In this document: piece by piece, positions 1-8,118 of the stretch | Numbering within the stretch: position 1 is the first letter of the stretch | How the letters are laid out: the number at the start of each line of letters is the position of its first letter | NCBI GenBank assembly: GCA_010672585.1 | Contig: JAAHGF010000001.1 | Span: forward strand, 496,001 to 560,000 | Length of the DNA stretch: 64,000 nucleotides | Direction: 5' to 3' | Source: Okeania sp. SIO1I7 | GTDB lineage: Bacteria > Cyanobacteriota > Cyanobacteriia > Cyanobacteriales > Microcoleaceae | Position numbers and translations under genes: made by a program | Notes under the pieces: model-generated | What the model saw: the letters and a program-made list of their open reading frames with translations, nothing else | Database searches by the model: none | Told to the model about the DNA's origin: nothing

Positions 1-215
1 GAAATTAATTCCCCGTCTCCTGTCCGCCGGAATTTCACCGCACTAGCTAGAGGTCATGGCGACAAACCTTGTTCTTACTTGCTATTTCTAGTATACCAGA
101 CTTTTACGCCGCTTTATTACCCGCGCGTCGTTATTCAACCAGGGGATAAATCACCCTGGCTAACTTCCTCCCGCCATTTTTTATGTTTAGTCTCAAACTG
201 GTCTTAAACCTGGAA
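1..215. other. Intergenic edge, possible IS605-like left-end remnant
   Basis: No open gene is supported here. Read on the minus strand, the stretch around 141-156 can form a small hairpin (CCAGGG/CCCTGG), and the bases after it resemble the left ends of IS200/IS605 elements. I could not find a transposase reading frame attached to it, so this is a weak remnant call. Confidence 0.2.
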
Positions 216-977
216 TTATGCTTTATTCACTACACTTGATTTAAGATTGTTGAATGACCCAGAGTAGTTAACATTGAAACCATCAGGTAAAATCGCATCA
301 GCTAACTTAGCACGACTTAAATTAACCTCACTCAAATTAGTATCAAGTAAATTTACCCAACTTAAATCAGCACCATTAAAATTAGCTTTAGTCAAATTAG
401 CAGCAGACAAATTAGAACTGTTGAGATCGACTTTACTGAAATTAGCCTTAGTCAGATTTGCACTACTCAAGTCTGTAACAATTAAATATGAACCAGTTAA
501 ATCAGCTTTACTCAAATCTGCGCCTACTAAATTAGCACCAATCAAACTTACATATTTCATATTTGCATGAATCAGACAAGCATAGCTGAGACTAGCACTA
601 AAAAGAAAAGCACCATCTAGATTCGCTTGAGAAAGGTTAGCGCAAAACAAAAAAGCACGATTTGCATCAATTTTTGAGAGATTAGCACAACTTAAGTTAG
701 CATTACTCAGATTAGCTTCACATAGTTTAGCATTTGTTAAGTTAGCTTCACTTAAATTTGCCCCTACTAAATTTGTACCACTCAAATTAGCATTACTAAG
801 ATTCACTCCACTGAGGTTAACATTCGTCAAGTTAGCATCACTCAAATCAGAATTACTAAAATCAGCACCACTCAGATTAATACCACTAAGGTCAACTTCC
901 GGCAGCTCCATAGCAATAAAGTTTCTATTACCATTAGTATAATCTTCTAGTATTTGCTTGGCATCTCTTATGGGCAT
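216..977 (-). CDS. Pentapeptide repeat protein
   Basis: A 253-residue protein built almost entirely of A(N/D)LSx pentapeptides from about residue 25 to 235. These are expected to fold into a right-handed quadrilateral beta-helix. The N-terminus (MPIRDAKQILEDYTNGNR) is a short helical cap seen in many cyanobacterial members, and a start at 977 fits it. There is no signal peptide or membrane segment, so it is probably cytosolic. Cyanobacteria carry dozens of such proteins, most of unknown function; a few families elsewhere mimic DNA and inhibit gyrase, but nothing here points to that. The gene stands alone and diverges from the broken binding-protein gene at 1098. The family call is certain; the function is unknown. 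Confidence 0.9.
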   Translation of the reverse strand: MPIRDAKQILEDYTNGNRNFIAMELPEVDLSGINLSGADFSNSDLSDANLTNVNLSGVNLSNANLSGTNLVGANLSEANLTNAKLCEANLSNANLSCANLSKIDANRAFLFCANLSQANLDGAFLFSASLSYACLIHANMKYVSLIGANLVGADLSKADLTGSYLIVTDLSSANLTKANFSKVDLNSSNLSAANLTKANFNGADLSWVNLLDTNLSEVNLSRAKLADAILPDGFNVNYSGSFNNLKSSVVNKA

Positions 978-1097
978 CTACGCTAAATAGTTTAGGTTTA
1001 TTCTAAATACTATTATCTCAAAATACTAATCAGTTATAATGAAGTTTAATTTTTTATTAAACAAAGAAAAGCGATCGCTATATATTCAAGAGGAAAA

Positions 1098-2027
1098 ATG
1101 ATTGATGGTCAACTAAAAATTGTTTCTCTAATTCCTAGTGCCACAGAAATTGTTGCAACATTGGGATTAATGGATGCTATGGTTGGTAGAAGTCACGAAT
1201 GTGACTATCCTTCAGAAGTTAAAAATTTGCCTGTTTGTACTCAGCCTAAATTTAATCCTGATGGAAGTAGTCGTGAAATTCATAATTGAGCTACGGAGTT
1301 ATTACAATCTGCTTTGAGTGTCTATCGTGTAGAAACAGAAACTCTAGAGAAATTAGAACCTACTCATATTATTACTCAAGCTCAATGTGATGTTTGTGCC
1401 GTTAGTTTAGCAGAAGTAGAAGTTGCAGTGGCAAGTTTAATTAAAAGTCATCCTCAAATTATTTCTTTACAGCCTAATTTATTGGCAGAAGTTTGGGCAG
1501 ATATGGAACAAGTAGCAATGAGTTTAGGAGTGGATGGAAATGAAGTAATTTCTCAGTTAAAATATAGGGTTAAAGCTTGTGCGGAAAAAACTCAACATTT
1601 ACCAGTTAATGATATTCCGAAAGTAGTTTGTATTGAGTGGAGCGATCCGCTAATGGCAGCAGGAAATTGGATACCAGAATTAGTTAAGTTGGCTGGGGGA
1701 AATTCATTATTTGGAGTAGTGGGAAAACATTCTCCATGGTTAAAATGGGAAGAGTTATTAATTGCTAATCCAGATATTATAATTTTCATGCCTTGTGGTT
1801 TTGATTTAGAACGTACTCGCCAAGATACTATGGAGTTAATTAATCGTCCAGAATGGCAAGATTTACTTGTAGTTAAATCGGGCAAAGTTTACATTACGGA
1901 TGGTAATTCTTATTTTAATCGTCCAGGGCCGAGATTAGTCGATTCTTTAGAAATTTTAGCGGAAATTTTACATCCTGAATTATTTAATTTTGGTTATGAA
2001 GGAATAGGTTGGGTGAAGTTATCTTAA
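1098..2027 (+). pseudogene. Cobalamin/Fe-siderophore-type ABC binding protein with in-frame TGA
   Basis: The two open parts, 1098-1289 and 1290-2027, are in the same reading frame and are separated only by TGA at 1287-1289. Together they give a BtuF/FepB-like (TroA superfamily) binding protein of about 309 residues. It starts with the typical KIVSLIPSATEIV and continues past the stop with ATELLQSALSVYRVETETLE, the next stretch expected in this family. Relatives usually have Arg near the stop position, so CGA to TGA is the simplest explanation (recalled from the family, not computed). There is no signal peptide, which is usual for the cyanobacterial subgroup. No permease or ATPase gene lies nearby. 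The rest of the frame is undamaged, so this is either a very recent pseudogene, a sequencing error or a read-through case. The 3' part alone would have only a TTG start at 1314. Confidence 0.75.
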
Positions 2028-2595
2028 AGTATAATATCAAATCCGCTATTATTCGGTATAAAATCTTTTGAAGGTAGGAGTCATAATTCAGAACTCAGAA
2101 CTAAGATATCAGAACTCAGGAAGGAAATACAGTTATAAAGATTTAGTAATAGTGAAGATGGAGAATGTTTTTATAGCTAATTAAACGAATTTGATATAGC
2201 AATCATAAATCATTTGTAAAAAATCTAAGTATATATAATAAAGTCTGAAACTTTGTTCCCTATTTCCCTCTCATATCAGATCCGGTTGAACACTTATTAT
2301 ATAGTTGGGGGGAGTAGGGGAGTAGGGAAGATTAAAGTATAGTTATAAACATATACTATATAACCAGATTCTATATCAATATCCATTATTCTATTTAGGC
2401 TTAACTATTTAACTTCTAGCAATTCTCATAAGGAGTAAAGTACAAAATTATAGATTTTACCGAACAGTTCATTTTTCAATAAGAAATAGGGAGTCAAAAT
2501 CCAACTATAATTTATGCTTCCTGATCAACCCTATATCTCTATACTTAGCCTAATTAGTTTGATGCCTTAATTCTACAATATTCAGATGGTGTGTC
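2028..2595. other. Intergenic region with one R3 repeat
   Basis: This 568-base gap has no supported gene. It contains one R3-type inverted-repeat element (2273-2378) and AT-rich sequence on both sides. Confidence 0.7.
2273..2378. repeat. R3-family inverted-repeat element (MITE-like)
   Basis: The left end reads ATATCAGATCCGGTTGAACA and the right end AACCAGATTCTATAT, an imperfect terminal inverted repeat. The interior holds a GGGAGTAGGGG-type filler. The same ends recur near 16.3, 23.1, 44.5, 45.1 and 61.6 kb. It has no coding capacity. Confidence 0.6.
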
Positions 2596-3672
2596 ATGTA
2601 CAAACAAGAAGTACAACAAAGAAGTAAACCTCAAACAATTTCAGACATTGAATTAATCAATACCTGGTTACAACAAATTCCTCCTATCAATCAATCATCT
2701 CATTTATATATAGTTCAAATGTTCCTGAAATTTGTCAAAAAGCCACTAAAAAAAGTCAATCAAGTAGATGTTTTAGCCTTTGCAAATGTTCAGGGTATTC
2801 GCTCTAATAATCGAGAATCTTATCAAAATAAACGATTAGAAACTATTAATTCTCTGCTAAAATTTGGTCAGCAAATTGGAAGACTTCCTAATACTCAAAA
2901 AAAGATATTGTCGCCTACTATTAAAAACTTCAACAAATCAGCCCCCCCTAAGTACAAAACAGAAAATTATCCTACTACTAGGAAAATACAAAAAAAACCC
3001 TTAAACTGGTCTAAACTGTTAAACATTCAGCTAGCTTCTAGCTTATTAATTATTTTCGCCTTATTGATGGCAATCTTAAAACTATTTCGAGAAGTGGGTG
3101 GGGGCGTAAATGCTGCAGATGAAAATTGGCCAGAAACAGTAGTGATTATGCCTGAGATTGAGCCAACTCAGAATTGGGCCTATCCAATAAATGTACCCAG
3201 AATACGAGCTTTTCTCGATACAATCGCTGTAACAGAAGGCACTACAGGTCCTCAAGGTTATTATCGTCAATACACAAACGACCATTTCTCTAGCTTTGAA
3301 GACCACCCTAGAGAGATGAAATGTGGCATTGATAGGAATAACGAAAAACTTTGTTCTGATGCAGCAGGTAGATATCAGTTTCTGAGTACATCTTGGGACC
3401 TCTATGCTCCTATGGTAGGTGCTAAGAACTTTGGCCCTACTTATCAAGACCGTGTAGCGATAGAATTGATTCGAGAAAAAGATGCTCTGGAGGACATTGA
3501 ACAAGGGAGAATTGAAGAAGCTTTTAGAAAGTTATATATGGTTTGGCCCTCATTTGGAGAAACACCTACAGAAGTTGAGCGGCTCATGCCTAAACTTGTA
3601 GGAACTTATAATAATAACTTGGCTCGGTATCAACCTCCCGAGATATCTTCAGAACAAGAATCTCAAATGTAG
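2596..3672 (+). CDS. Membrane-anchored lysozyme-like protein with integrase-type N-terminal domain
   Basis: 358 residues in three parts. Residues about 16-100 are helical and resemble the SAM-like N-terminal (core-binding) domain of tyrosine recombinases (ELINTWLQQ, YIVQMFLKFV, RLETINSLLKFGQQIGRL). After a basic linker, one transmembrane helix spans about 145-163 (SLLIIFALLMAILKLF). Residues about 200-345 are a lambda-lysozyme/GH104-like muramidase domain, with AVTEGT (Glu214 the likely catalytic acid) and SDAAGRYQFLSTSWD, a typical family block. The protein is probably anchored in the plasma membrane with the muramidase domain outside, for peptidoglycan remodelling. No recombinase catalytic Arg/Tyr domain is present, so the N-terminal part may only bind DNA or a partner. 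There are no phage genes nearby. Confidence 0.75.
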   Translation: MYKQEVQQRSKPQTISDIELINTWLQQIPPINQSSHLYIVQMFLKFVKKPLKKVNQVDVLAFANVQGIRSNNRESYQNKRLETINSLLKFGQQIGRLPNTQKKILSPTIKNFNKSAPPKYKTENYPTTRKIQKKPLNWSKLLNIQLASSLLIIFALLMAILKLFREVGGGVNAADENWPETVVIMPEIEPTQNWAYPINVPRIRAFLDTIAVTEGTTGPQGYYRQYTNDHFSSFEDHPREMKCGIDRNNEKLCSDAAGRYQFLSTSWDLYAPMVGAKNFGPTYQDRVAIELIREKDALEDIEQGRIEEAFRKLYMVWPSFGETPTEVERLMPKLVGTYNNNLARYQPPEISSEQESQM

Positions 3673-3677
3673 TTTTC

Positions 3678-4026
3678 ATTAATGGATAATGGATAATGGA
3701 TAATTACCTCGGGTTTTAACCGTTACGGAATTGAATATCAGGAAATATTATTTCTTCTCTGGGTCGATTGGATATGGCGCAGGATATCTCGCCATCCCAC
3801 CCTACGGGAAGCTGCGCTAACGACCGCTGTCTGGGTCGATTGGATATGGCGCAGGATATCTCGCCATCCCACCCTACGGGAAGCTGCGCTAACGACCGCT
3901 GTCTGGGTCGATTGGATATGGCGAGGGGACCTCGCCATCCCTCGACCGCTTTTTTCCCTTTGAAAGGGGAGGCTAATAAAGCTTAATTATTTAATTAACA
4001 ATTATTAATTATTAATTATTCGGTAA
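3678..4026 (+). repeat. R1-family element enlarged by 72 bp tandem units
   Basis: The ends match the R1 family: ATTACCTCGGGTTTTAACCG near 3702 and the AATTATTAATTATTCGGTAA end at 4026. The centre is expanded: the unit beginning GGGTCGATTGGATATGGCG starts at 3761, 3833 and 3905, exactly 72 bp apart. The third copy diverges after about 20 bases. The unit also contains a CCTACGGGAAGCTGCGC stretch resembling the R4 hairpin core. Confidence 0.8.
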
Positions 4027-4399
4027 GTATTTGTTTGAAGGAGATAAGGAATTGGAAAATTTGCGCTTTTTCTCTTTCAAACCTACCACCTACCACCTAG
4101 AATAACCAATGTAGCAATATTGTTTGAAAATGTTATAACAGGCTTATTTATTTAAGTAAAATGTGTTTGACAAAGATTAATTTTTCGTTTTTAACTCTCA
4201 AAATATTTAGGGATACTTAGGGTTTTTACCATACATCTGCATGGGAGATGTGTGGCTATGATTGTGCTTTAATGGGAATTGCCAAACTATTAACTGAAAA
4301 GCATTTTCTATTTGGCAAAATTTAGGTTTCATCGCTTGATTCACCAACGCCCTAAAATCTTATCATTGGGATAGGTTCATTAATTATTCTGATGTTTAC

Positions 4400-4456
4400 T
4401 ACTCCCCCACTCCCCCACTCTCCCACTCCCCCACTTCCCTACTCCCCCACTCCCCA
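4400..4456. repeat. Simple array of CTCCCCCA-type units
   Basis: About seven imperfect 7-8 bp units (ACTCCCCC) ending some 30 bases upstream of the GUN4-domain gene start, within its likely leader. Such short tandem repeats are common between cyanobacterial genes. The number of units could vary. Confidence 0.7.
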
Positions 4457-4486
4457 ATAAAATGTAGAAAAGTTTTTGAGAAAGAA

Positions 4487-5404
4487 ATGGTACTATGTCC
4501 TGTTTGTGGCACAGAATATATTGACACATTCCCAGAATTTTGTTCTGTCTGTAGTTGGGATTTAACATCAGACACTACCTTCTTTAATACAGCAGAAATA
4601 TACCAGCGAAAAGAAGAAGCAAAATTGAACTGGGCTAGACAAATGTGGAAAATTGTACAAGAGCAGAAAAATCAAAATAGTGATAATAACACCATAAGTT
4701 TACCTTTTGCAGAGGTAGATGAGGTAAATCACAATCAAAATTTCAATGGGGACCTCAAAAGACAACTAGATAAACTACAAGCTCAGTTAAATCAGGCAGC
4801 AATGGAACGCTTTCAGCTTCATTCTCAGCTAGAGTGGGTACTTTATCGCCTCGAACAACTTAACCCAGAAATATTGACAGATAGTCTATATCGTATTGAA
4901 GAACATCTAAATGCTATGGCAACTCCAGAAGCACCAATGTCAGAAGTAGGGATAGACTATAACCCACTGATAAATCTTTTAGCTGCAGGAAAATGGCGAA
5001 AAGCAGACGAACTTACCTGGGAGTTGCTATTGCGAATCAACCTCCGGGAAGATGAAGGTTGGCTACAGTTAGTAGATATTGAAAATTTTCCCTGCACAGA
5101 CCTTCTTACTATTGACTGGCTTTGGGAATATTACAGTAACGGGTTATTTGGCTTAAACGTACAACAACGTATATGGGAAAGTGTAAGTGGACAATATGGA
5201 GATTTTTGCGACCGCGTCGGATGGCGAGATGGAGAAAGTTGGAAGTATTATGATGAACTTAGCTTTAACCTACAAGCTCCAGAAGGTCACTTACCTGTAA
5301 TTATATGGCGACGACGTGCTTGTTATGGAGTCGGTAAAATGATGGCTCCTGAAACATTTTTGGCTTTGATATCTCGACTAGCAATTTGTGGTGGTAGTAG
5401 ATAA
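4487..5404 (+). CDS. Zinc-ribbon, coiled-coil, GUN4-domain protein
   Basis: 305 residues. The N-terminus has two CxxC pairs (CPVCGTEY and CSVCSWD, residues about 4-24), a rubredoxin/zinc-ribbon-like knuckle. Residues about 90-145 are Gln/Leu-rich and probably a coiled coil. Residues about 160-300 are a GUN4 domain (NLLAAGKWRKADELTWELLL, GWLQLVDIENFPCTDLLTID, LWEYYSNGLFG, DRVGWRD, NLQAPEGHLPV). GUN4 domains bind porphyrins; true Gun4 activates Mg-chelatase, but multidomain versions like this are of uncertain role. It does not look like the canonical Gun4, which lacks the zinc ribbon. A decayed GUN4/WD40 gene lies 3 kb downstream, so GUN4-type sensors may have multiplied here. Confidence 0.85.
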   Translation: MVLCPVCGTEYIDTFPEFCSVCSWDLTSDTTFFNTAEIYQRKEEAKLNWARQMWKIVQEQKNQNSDNNTISLPFAEVDEVNHNQNFNGDLKRQLDKLQAQLNQAAMERFQLHSQLEWVLYRLEQLNPEILTDSLYRIEEHLNAMATPEAPMSEVGIDYNPLINLLAAGKWRKADELTWELLLRINLREDEGWLQLVDIENFPCTDLLTIDWLWEYYSNGLFGLNVQQRIWESVSGQYGDFCDRVGWRDGESWKYYDELSFNLQAPEGHLPVIIWRRRACYGVGKMMAPETFLALISRLAICGGSR

Positions 5405-5813
5405 TTTAGTAAATCCTCATTTTAATTAATCATCACAAAAAACCTTGATGCCAAATTAAAATGAAACTCCATAAAATAAGATTTTACTCCTCGGAATGTC
5501 CCAGTCCAAAAGTTTTATCTGGGTTTGGACTTTAACGAAACAGCCTCAATGGGATTTCGGTTGCGGGAAGGAAACTATATTGCAGTACAAGTTCCCGATG
5601 AAACGATAATTCAGTGGGATGGTAGATGGATTGGTAGTCCTGTATATGTAGTGATATGTTAATATTAGGCATCAAAGCCGATAGACGGTAAATATTAAAT
5701 TTTATTATCGGGATGTGAGATGGCTGGAGGCATGATAGTAATCTATAAAAATAAGCTTTAGCTAAAAATAAAGTTTCTCAAGATAGATTTTAGAGAATAA
5801 AGTAAATATTTTT
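5405..5813. other. Intergenic region with possible gene remnant
   Basis: A 409-base gap. One frame is open from about 5482 to 5662 and reads well as protein (YLGLDFNETASMGFRLREGN, then QWDGRWIGSPVYVVIC and a stop), but it has no start codon except an internal ATG near 5549. It could be the tail of a lost gene. I do not recognise the family. Confidence 0.35.
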
Positions 5814-7841
5814 ATGGAAGAAGTTCAGAAAATTGAATGTATTAATGATACATGGTTTGTTATGTCATTCCAGGCTGCCTGGAACTCAAGGATGTCTGAA
5901 TCTACAGGTAATTACCCCATATTGCAGTCACGGACTATTGACCTAGCTGCTACAACTTTTCCAGAAGGAATAGAGGTTTGGCCTGTCGTTTCTGCTGTTC
6001 TGGGTCAAACGCAGGCATCTGATGACCGTCTCACATTTAAGCTCAACGATAAGACGGCAGTTTACAAAGTGAGAGGCACAATAACTGACTATTCAGTAGA
6101 CTTTGTGGAAGTGAAGGATGGATCAAGCGAGACACTGCCGGGTTTTCCATCTCATATTCCAATCAATCGTGTTCCTTATAAAAACTGGTCTGGAAGCATT
6201 GATATACCTCTCGTCTGGACGTGCGCTCCCCGTACAGCAGACGATGTAGTTGAAATCTGTAATTGGGCAAAGAATAACGGATACAAAGTTCGTCCCCGGG
6301 GCATTATGCATAATTGGTCTCCGCTTTCAATATCGGCAGAGCCTACCCCAACATCGAATGTACTCTTCATTGATACAACCAAGGCTCTCAATACAATGGA
6401 GATGCTCCTGTCATCGGATGGGCTGCCTAATCGTGTTAAGGTGGGAGCGGGTGCTACAATGGATGAGCTGCTCAAGTTCCTAGAAAGGCAGCCTGATGGC
6501 CAAGGAAGTGCTCAAGGCTTCAGCTTTCCCCATACTCCAGCCCCAGAACATCTCACCGTAGGAGGTGTACTTGCTATCAATGGTCACGGTAGTGGGGTGC
6601 GTACACCTCCAAATGATGACTTCCCTTGCAGCTATGGATCAATGAGTAACCATATTCTGGAAATTAGAGCAGTGGTTACCAATCCAGACGGGGCGAACCC
6701 AGAGGAATACACGCTATATACTTTCAAACGCGGTGAAAAGGATACTACTGCACTCTTAACTCAATTAGGCAGATCAATGATCGTTGAAGTTACCTTACAG
6801 GTAATTGATAATTACAATATGCGTTGTCAGAGCTTTATGGATATTTCTGCCTCAGATATGTTTGCACGTCCTGGTGAAGGCTCCCCTACCCAAAAGACTA
6901 TTGCCTATTTTTTAGAACAGAGCGGCCGCATAGAAGCAATCTGGTATCCTTTCACTGAATTCCCATGGCTTAAGGTATGGACTGTGGAGCCAAATCAGCC
7001 ATCTGGCTCTCGTGCCGTTGATGAACCAAATAACTACCCATTCTCAGACAATCTAGAAACCGAAATCACTGAGTTAATTAAGGCCATTCTGGGTGGACTT
7101 CCACCTTTGACACCGATTTTTGGGACTATTATGGAGAAGGCCAGTAAAAATGGTCTAAAGGGTCAAAATCTTTTGGGAAAAAACATTTACCCAGAATCAG
7201 AAGATATTTGGGGCCCATCAAAAAACACGTTGTTCTACGTAAAGGATACAACGCTACGAGTGACTGCTAATGGTTATGCTATATTGATGCAAAAAGCAAA
7301 TGTGCAGAATGCGATAGCTGACTTTACAGATAAGTTTCGAGAGATGCTGTATCGTTATCAGAATGAGGAAAAGTACCCGATCAATTCGCCTGTGGAGATT
7401 CGCGCCACCAGTCTCGACAAGCCTGACGAGGTTCCAGGAGCGATATCCTATGGACGGCCAGTAATTTCCTCAATAGCTAGCAATCAATTAACTGATCAAA
7501 AAGGTTGGGATGTAGCACTTTGGATAGATGTACTTACACTACCTGGAACACCTCACTCCAATGAGTTTTTCAGCGAGCTAGAAAAATGGTTTCTGGAGCA
7601 TTTCACAGGCGATCAATGGCTAGTAGTACCTGAGTGGTCAAAAGGTTGGGCTTATACAAAAGATTTTGGGCCTTGGACTGATCCGGCGTTTTTCGAGTAT
7701 ATCCGTCAAAATTTCACTACTGATCGGGAAGATGACGATAATTGGCAATATGAGGTCAATACCTTGGCAAAGTACGACAAATTTAATCTATTTTTTAGCC
7801 CACTTCTAGAGAACTTATTTGTCGATTCCACTAAAGAATAG
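5814..7841 (+). CDS. FAD-linked oxidoreductase, type II cholesterol-oxidase-like
   Basis: 675 residues. Residues about 130-340 form a PCMH/VAO-type FAD-binding domain (CAPRTADDVVEICNWAKNNG, RPRGIMHNWSP, VGAGATMDELLKFL, LTVGGVLAINGHGSG). His166 in GIMHNWSP aligns by eye with the histidine that carries covalent FAD in Brevibacterium-type cholesterol oxidase. The remaining C-terminal part (WIDVLTLPGTPHSNEFFSEL, DPAFFEYIRQNF) fits the substrate-binding domain of that family. The first 110 residues are an added beta-rich domain I do not recognise. No signal peptide is visible, so the enzyme would be cytosolic unless exported in another way. The true substrate in a cyanobacterium is unlikely to be cholesterol; another sterol, hopanoid or alcohol is possible. 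Base composition is less AT-rich than the neighbours, consistent with transfer. Confidence 0.75.
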   Translation: MEEVQKIECINDTWFVMSFQAAWNSRMSESTGNYPILQSRTIDLAATTFPEGIEVWPVVSAVLGQTQASDDRLTFKLNDKTAVYKVRGTITDYSVDFVEVKDGSSETLPGFPSHIPINRVPYKNWSGSIDIPLVWTCAPRTADDVVEICNWAKNNGYKVRPRGIMHNWSPLSISAEPTPTSNVLFIDTTKALNTMEMLLSSDGLPNRVKVGAGATMDELLKFLERQPDGQGSAQGFSFPHTPAPEHLTVGGVLAINGHGSGVRTPPNDDFPCSYGSMSNHILEIRAVVTNPDGANPEEYTLYTFKRGEKDTTALLTQLGRSMIVEVTLQVIDNYNMRCQSFMDISASDMFARPGEGSPTQKTIAYFLEQSGRIEAIWYPFTEFPWLKVWTVEPNQPSGSRAVDEPNNYPFSDNLETEITELIKAILGGLPPLTPIFGTIMEKASKNGLKGQNLLGKNIYPESEDIWGPSKNTLFYVKDTTLRVTANGYAILMQKANVQNAIADFTDKFREMLYRYQNEEKYPINSPVEIRATSLDKPDEVPGAISYGRPVISSIASNQLTDQKGWDVALWIDVLTLPGTPHSNEFFSELEKWFLEHFTGDQWLVVPEWSKGWAYTKDFGPWTDPAFFEYIRQNFTTDREDDDNWQYEVNTLAKYDKFNLFFSPLLENLFVDSTKE

Positions 7842-8118
7842 AAAAAGGAGATTTCTGCTTGATTAATTGAGCATTTAGCGATCGCAATAAGGAGAAAGCA
7901 CTTTGCCAAATGTGATCGCTGATTAGGAAGAAATTGATTAGGAAAGTAAGTTGCCTGATTTTGAGTAAAATATAGTAAGTGTGGTATTTGTGTGGTAAGG
8001 GGGTAGGGGAGTAGGGGTAAGGAGTAAGGTTTGAGTTCCTATTGCTTTACTTGTCCTGTATATAATATAAGCATTATAGGCTATGAGATTATTGTAAGAT
8101 GCGATATAGCTGCCGTAC

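Larger units (their letters stand above)
3673..4486. other. Intergenic region with R1 repeat and poly-C heptads
   Basis: An 814-base gap without a supported gene. It holds the enlarged R1 copy with its 72 bp tandem units (3678-4026) and a CCCCCACT-type simple array just before the next gene. The short open frames across the 72 bp units exist only because the period is a multiple of three. Confidence 0.75.

Noticed and set aside
274-570. 98-residue open frame on the plus strand
   Set aside because: It is the antisense shadow of the pentapeptide repeat gene; the repeated codons keep it open.
3738-3986. Repeat-containing short frames on both strands
   Set aside because: They exist only because the 72 bp tandem unit is a multiple of three; there is no ribosome site and no protein-like composition.
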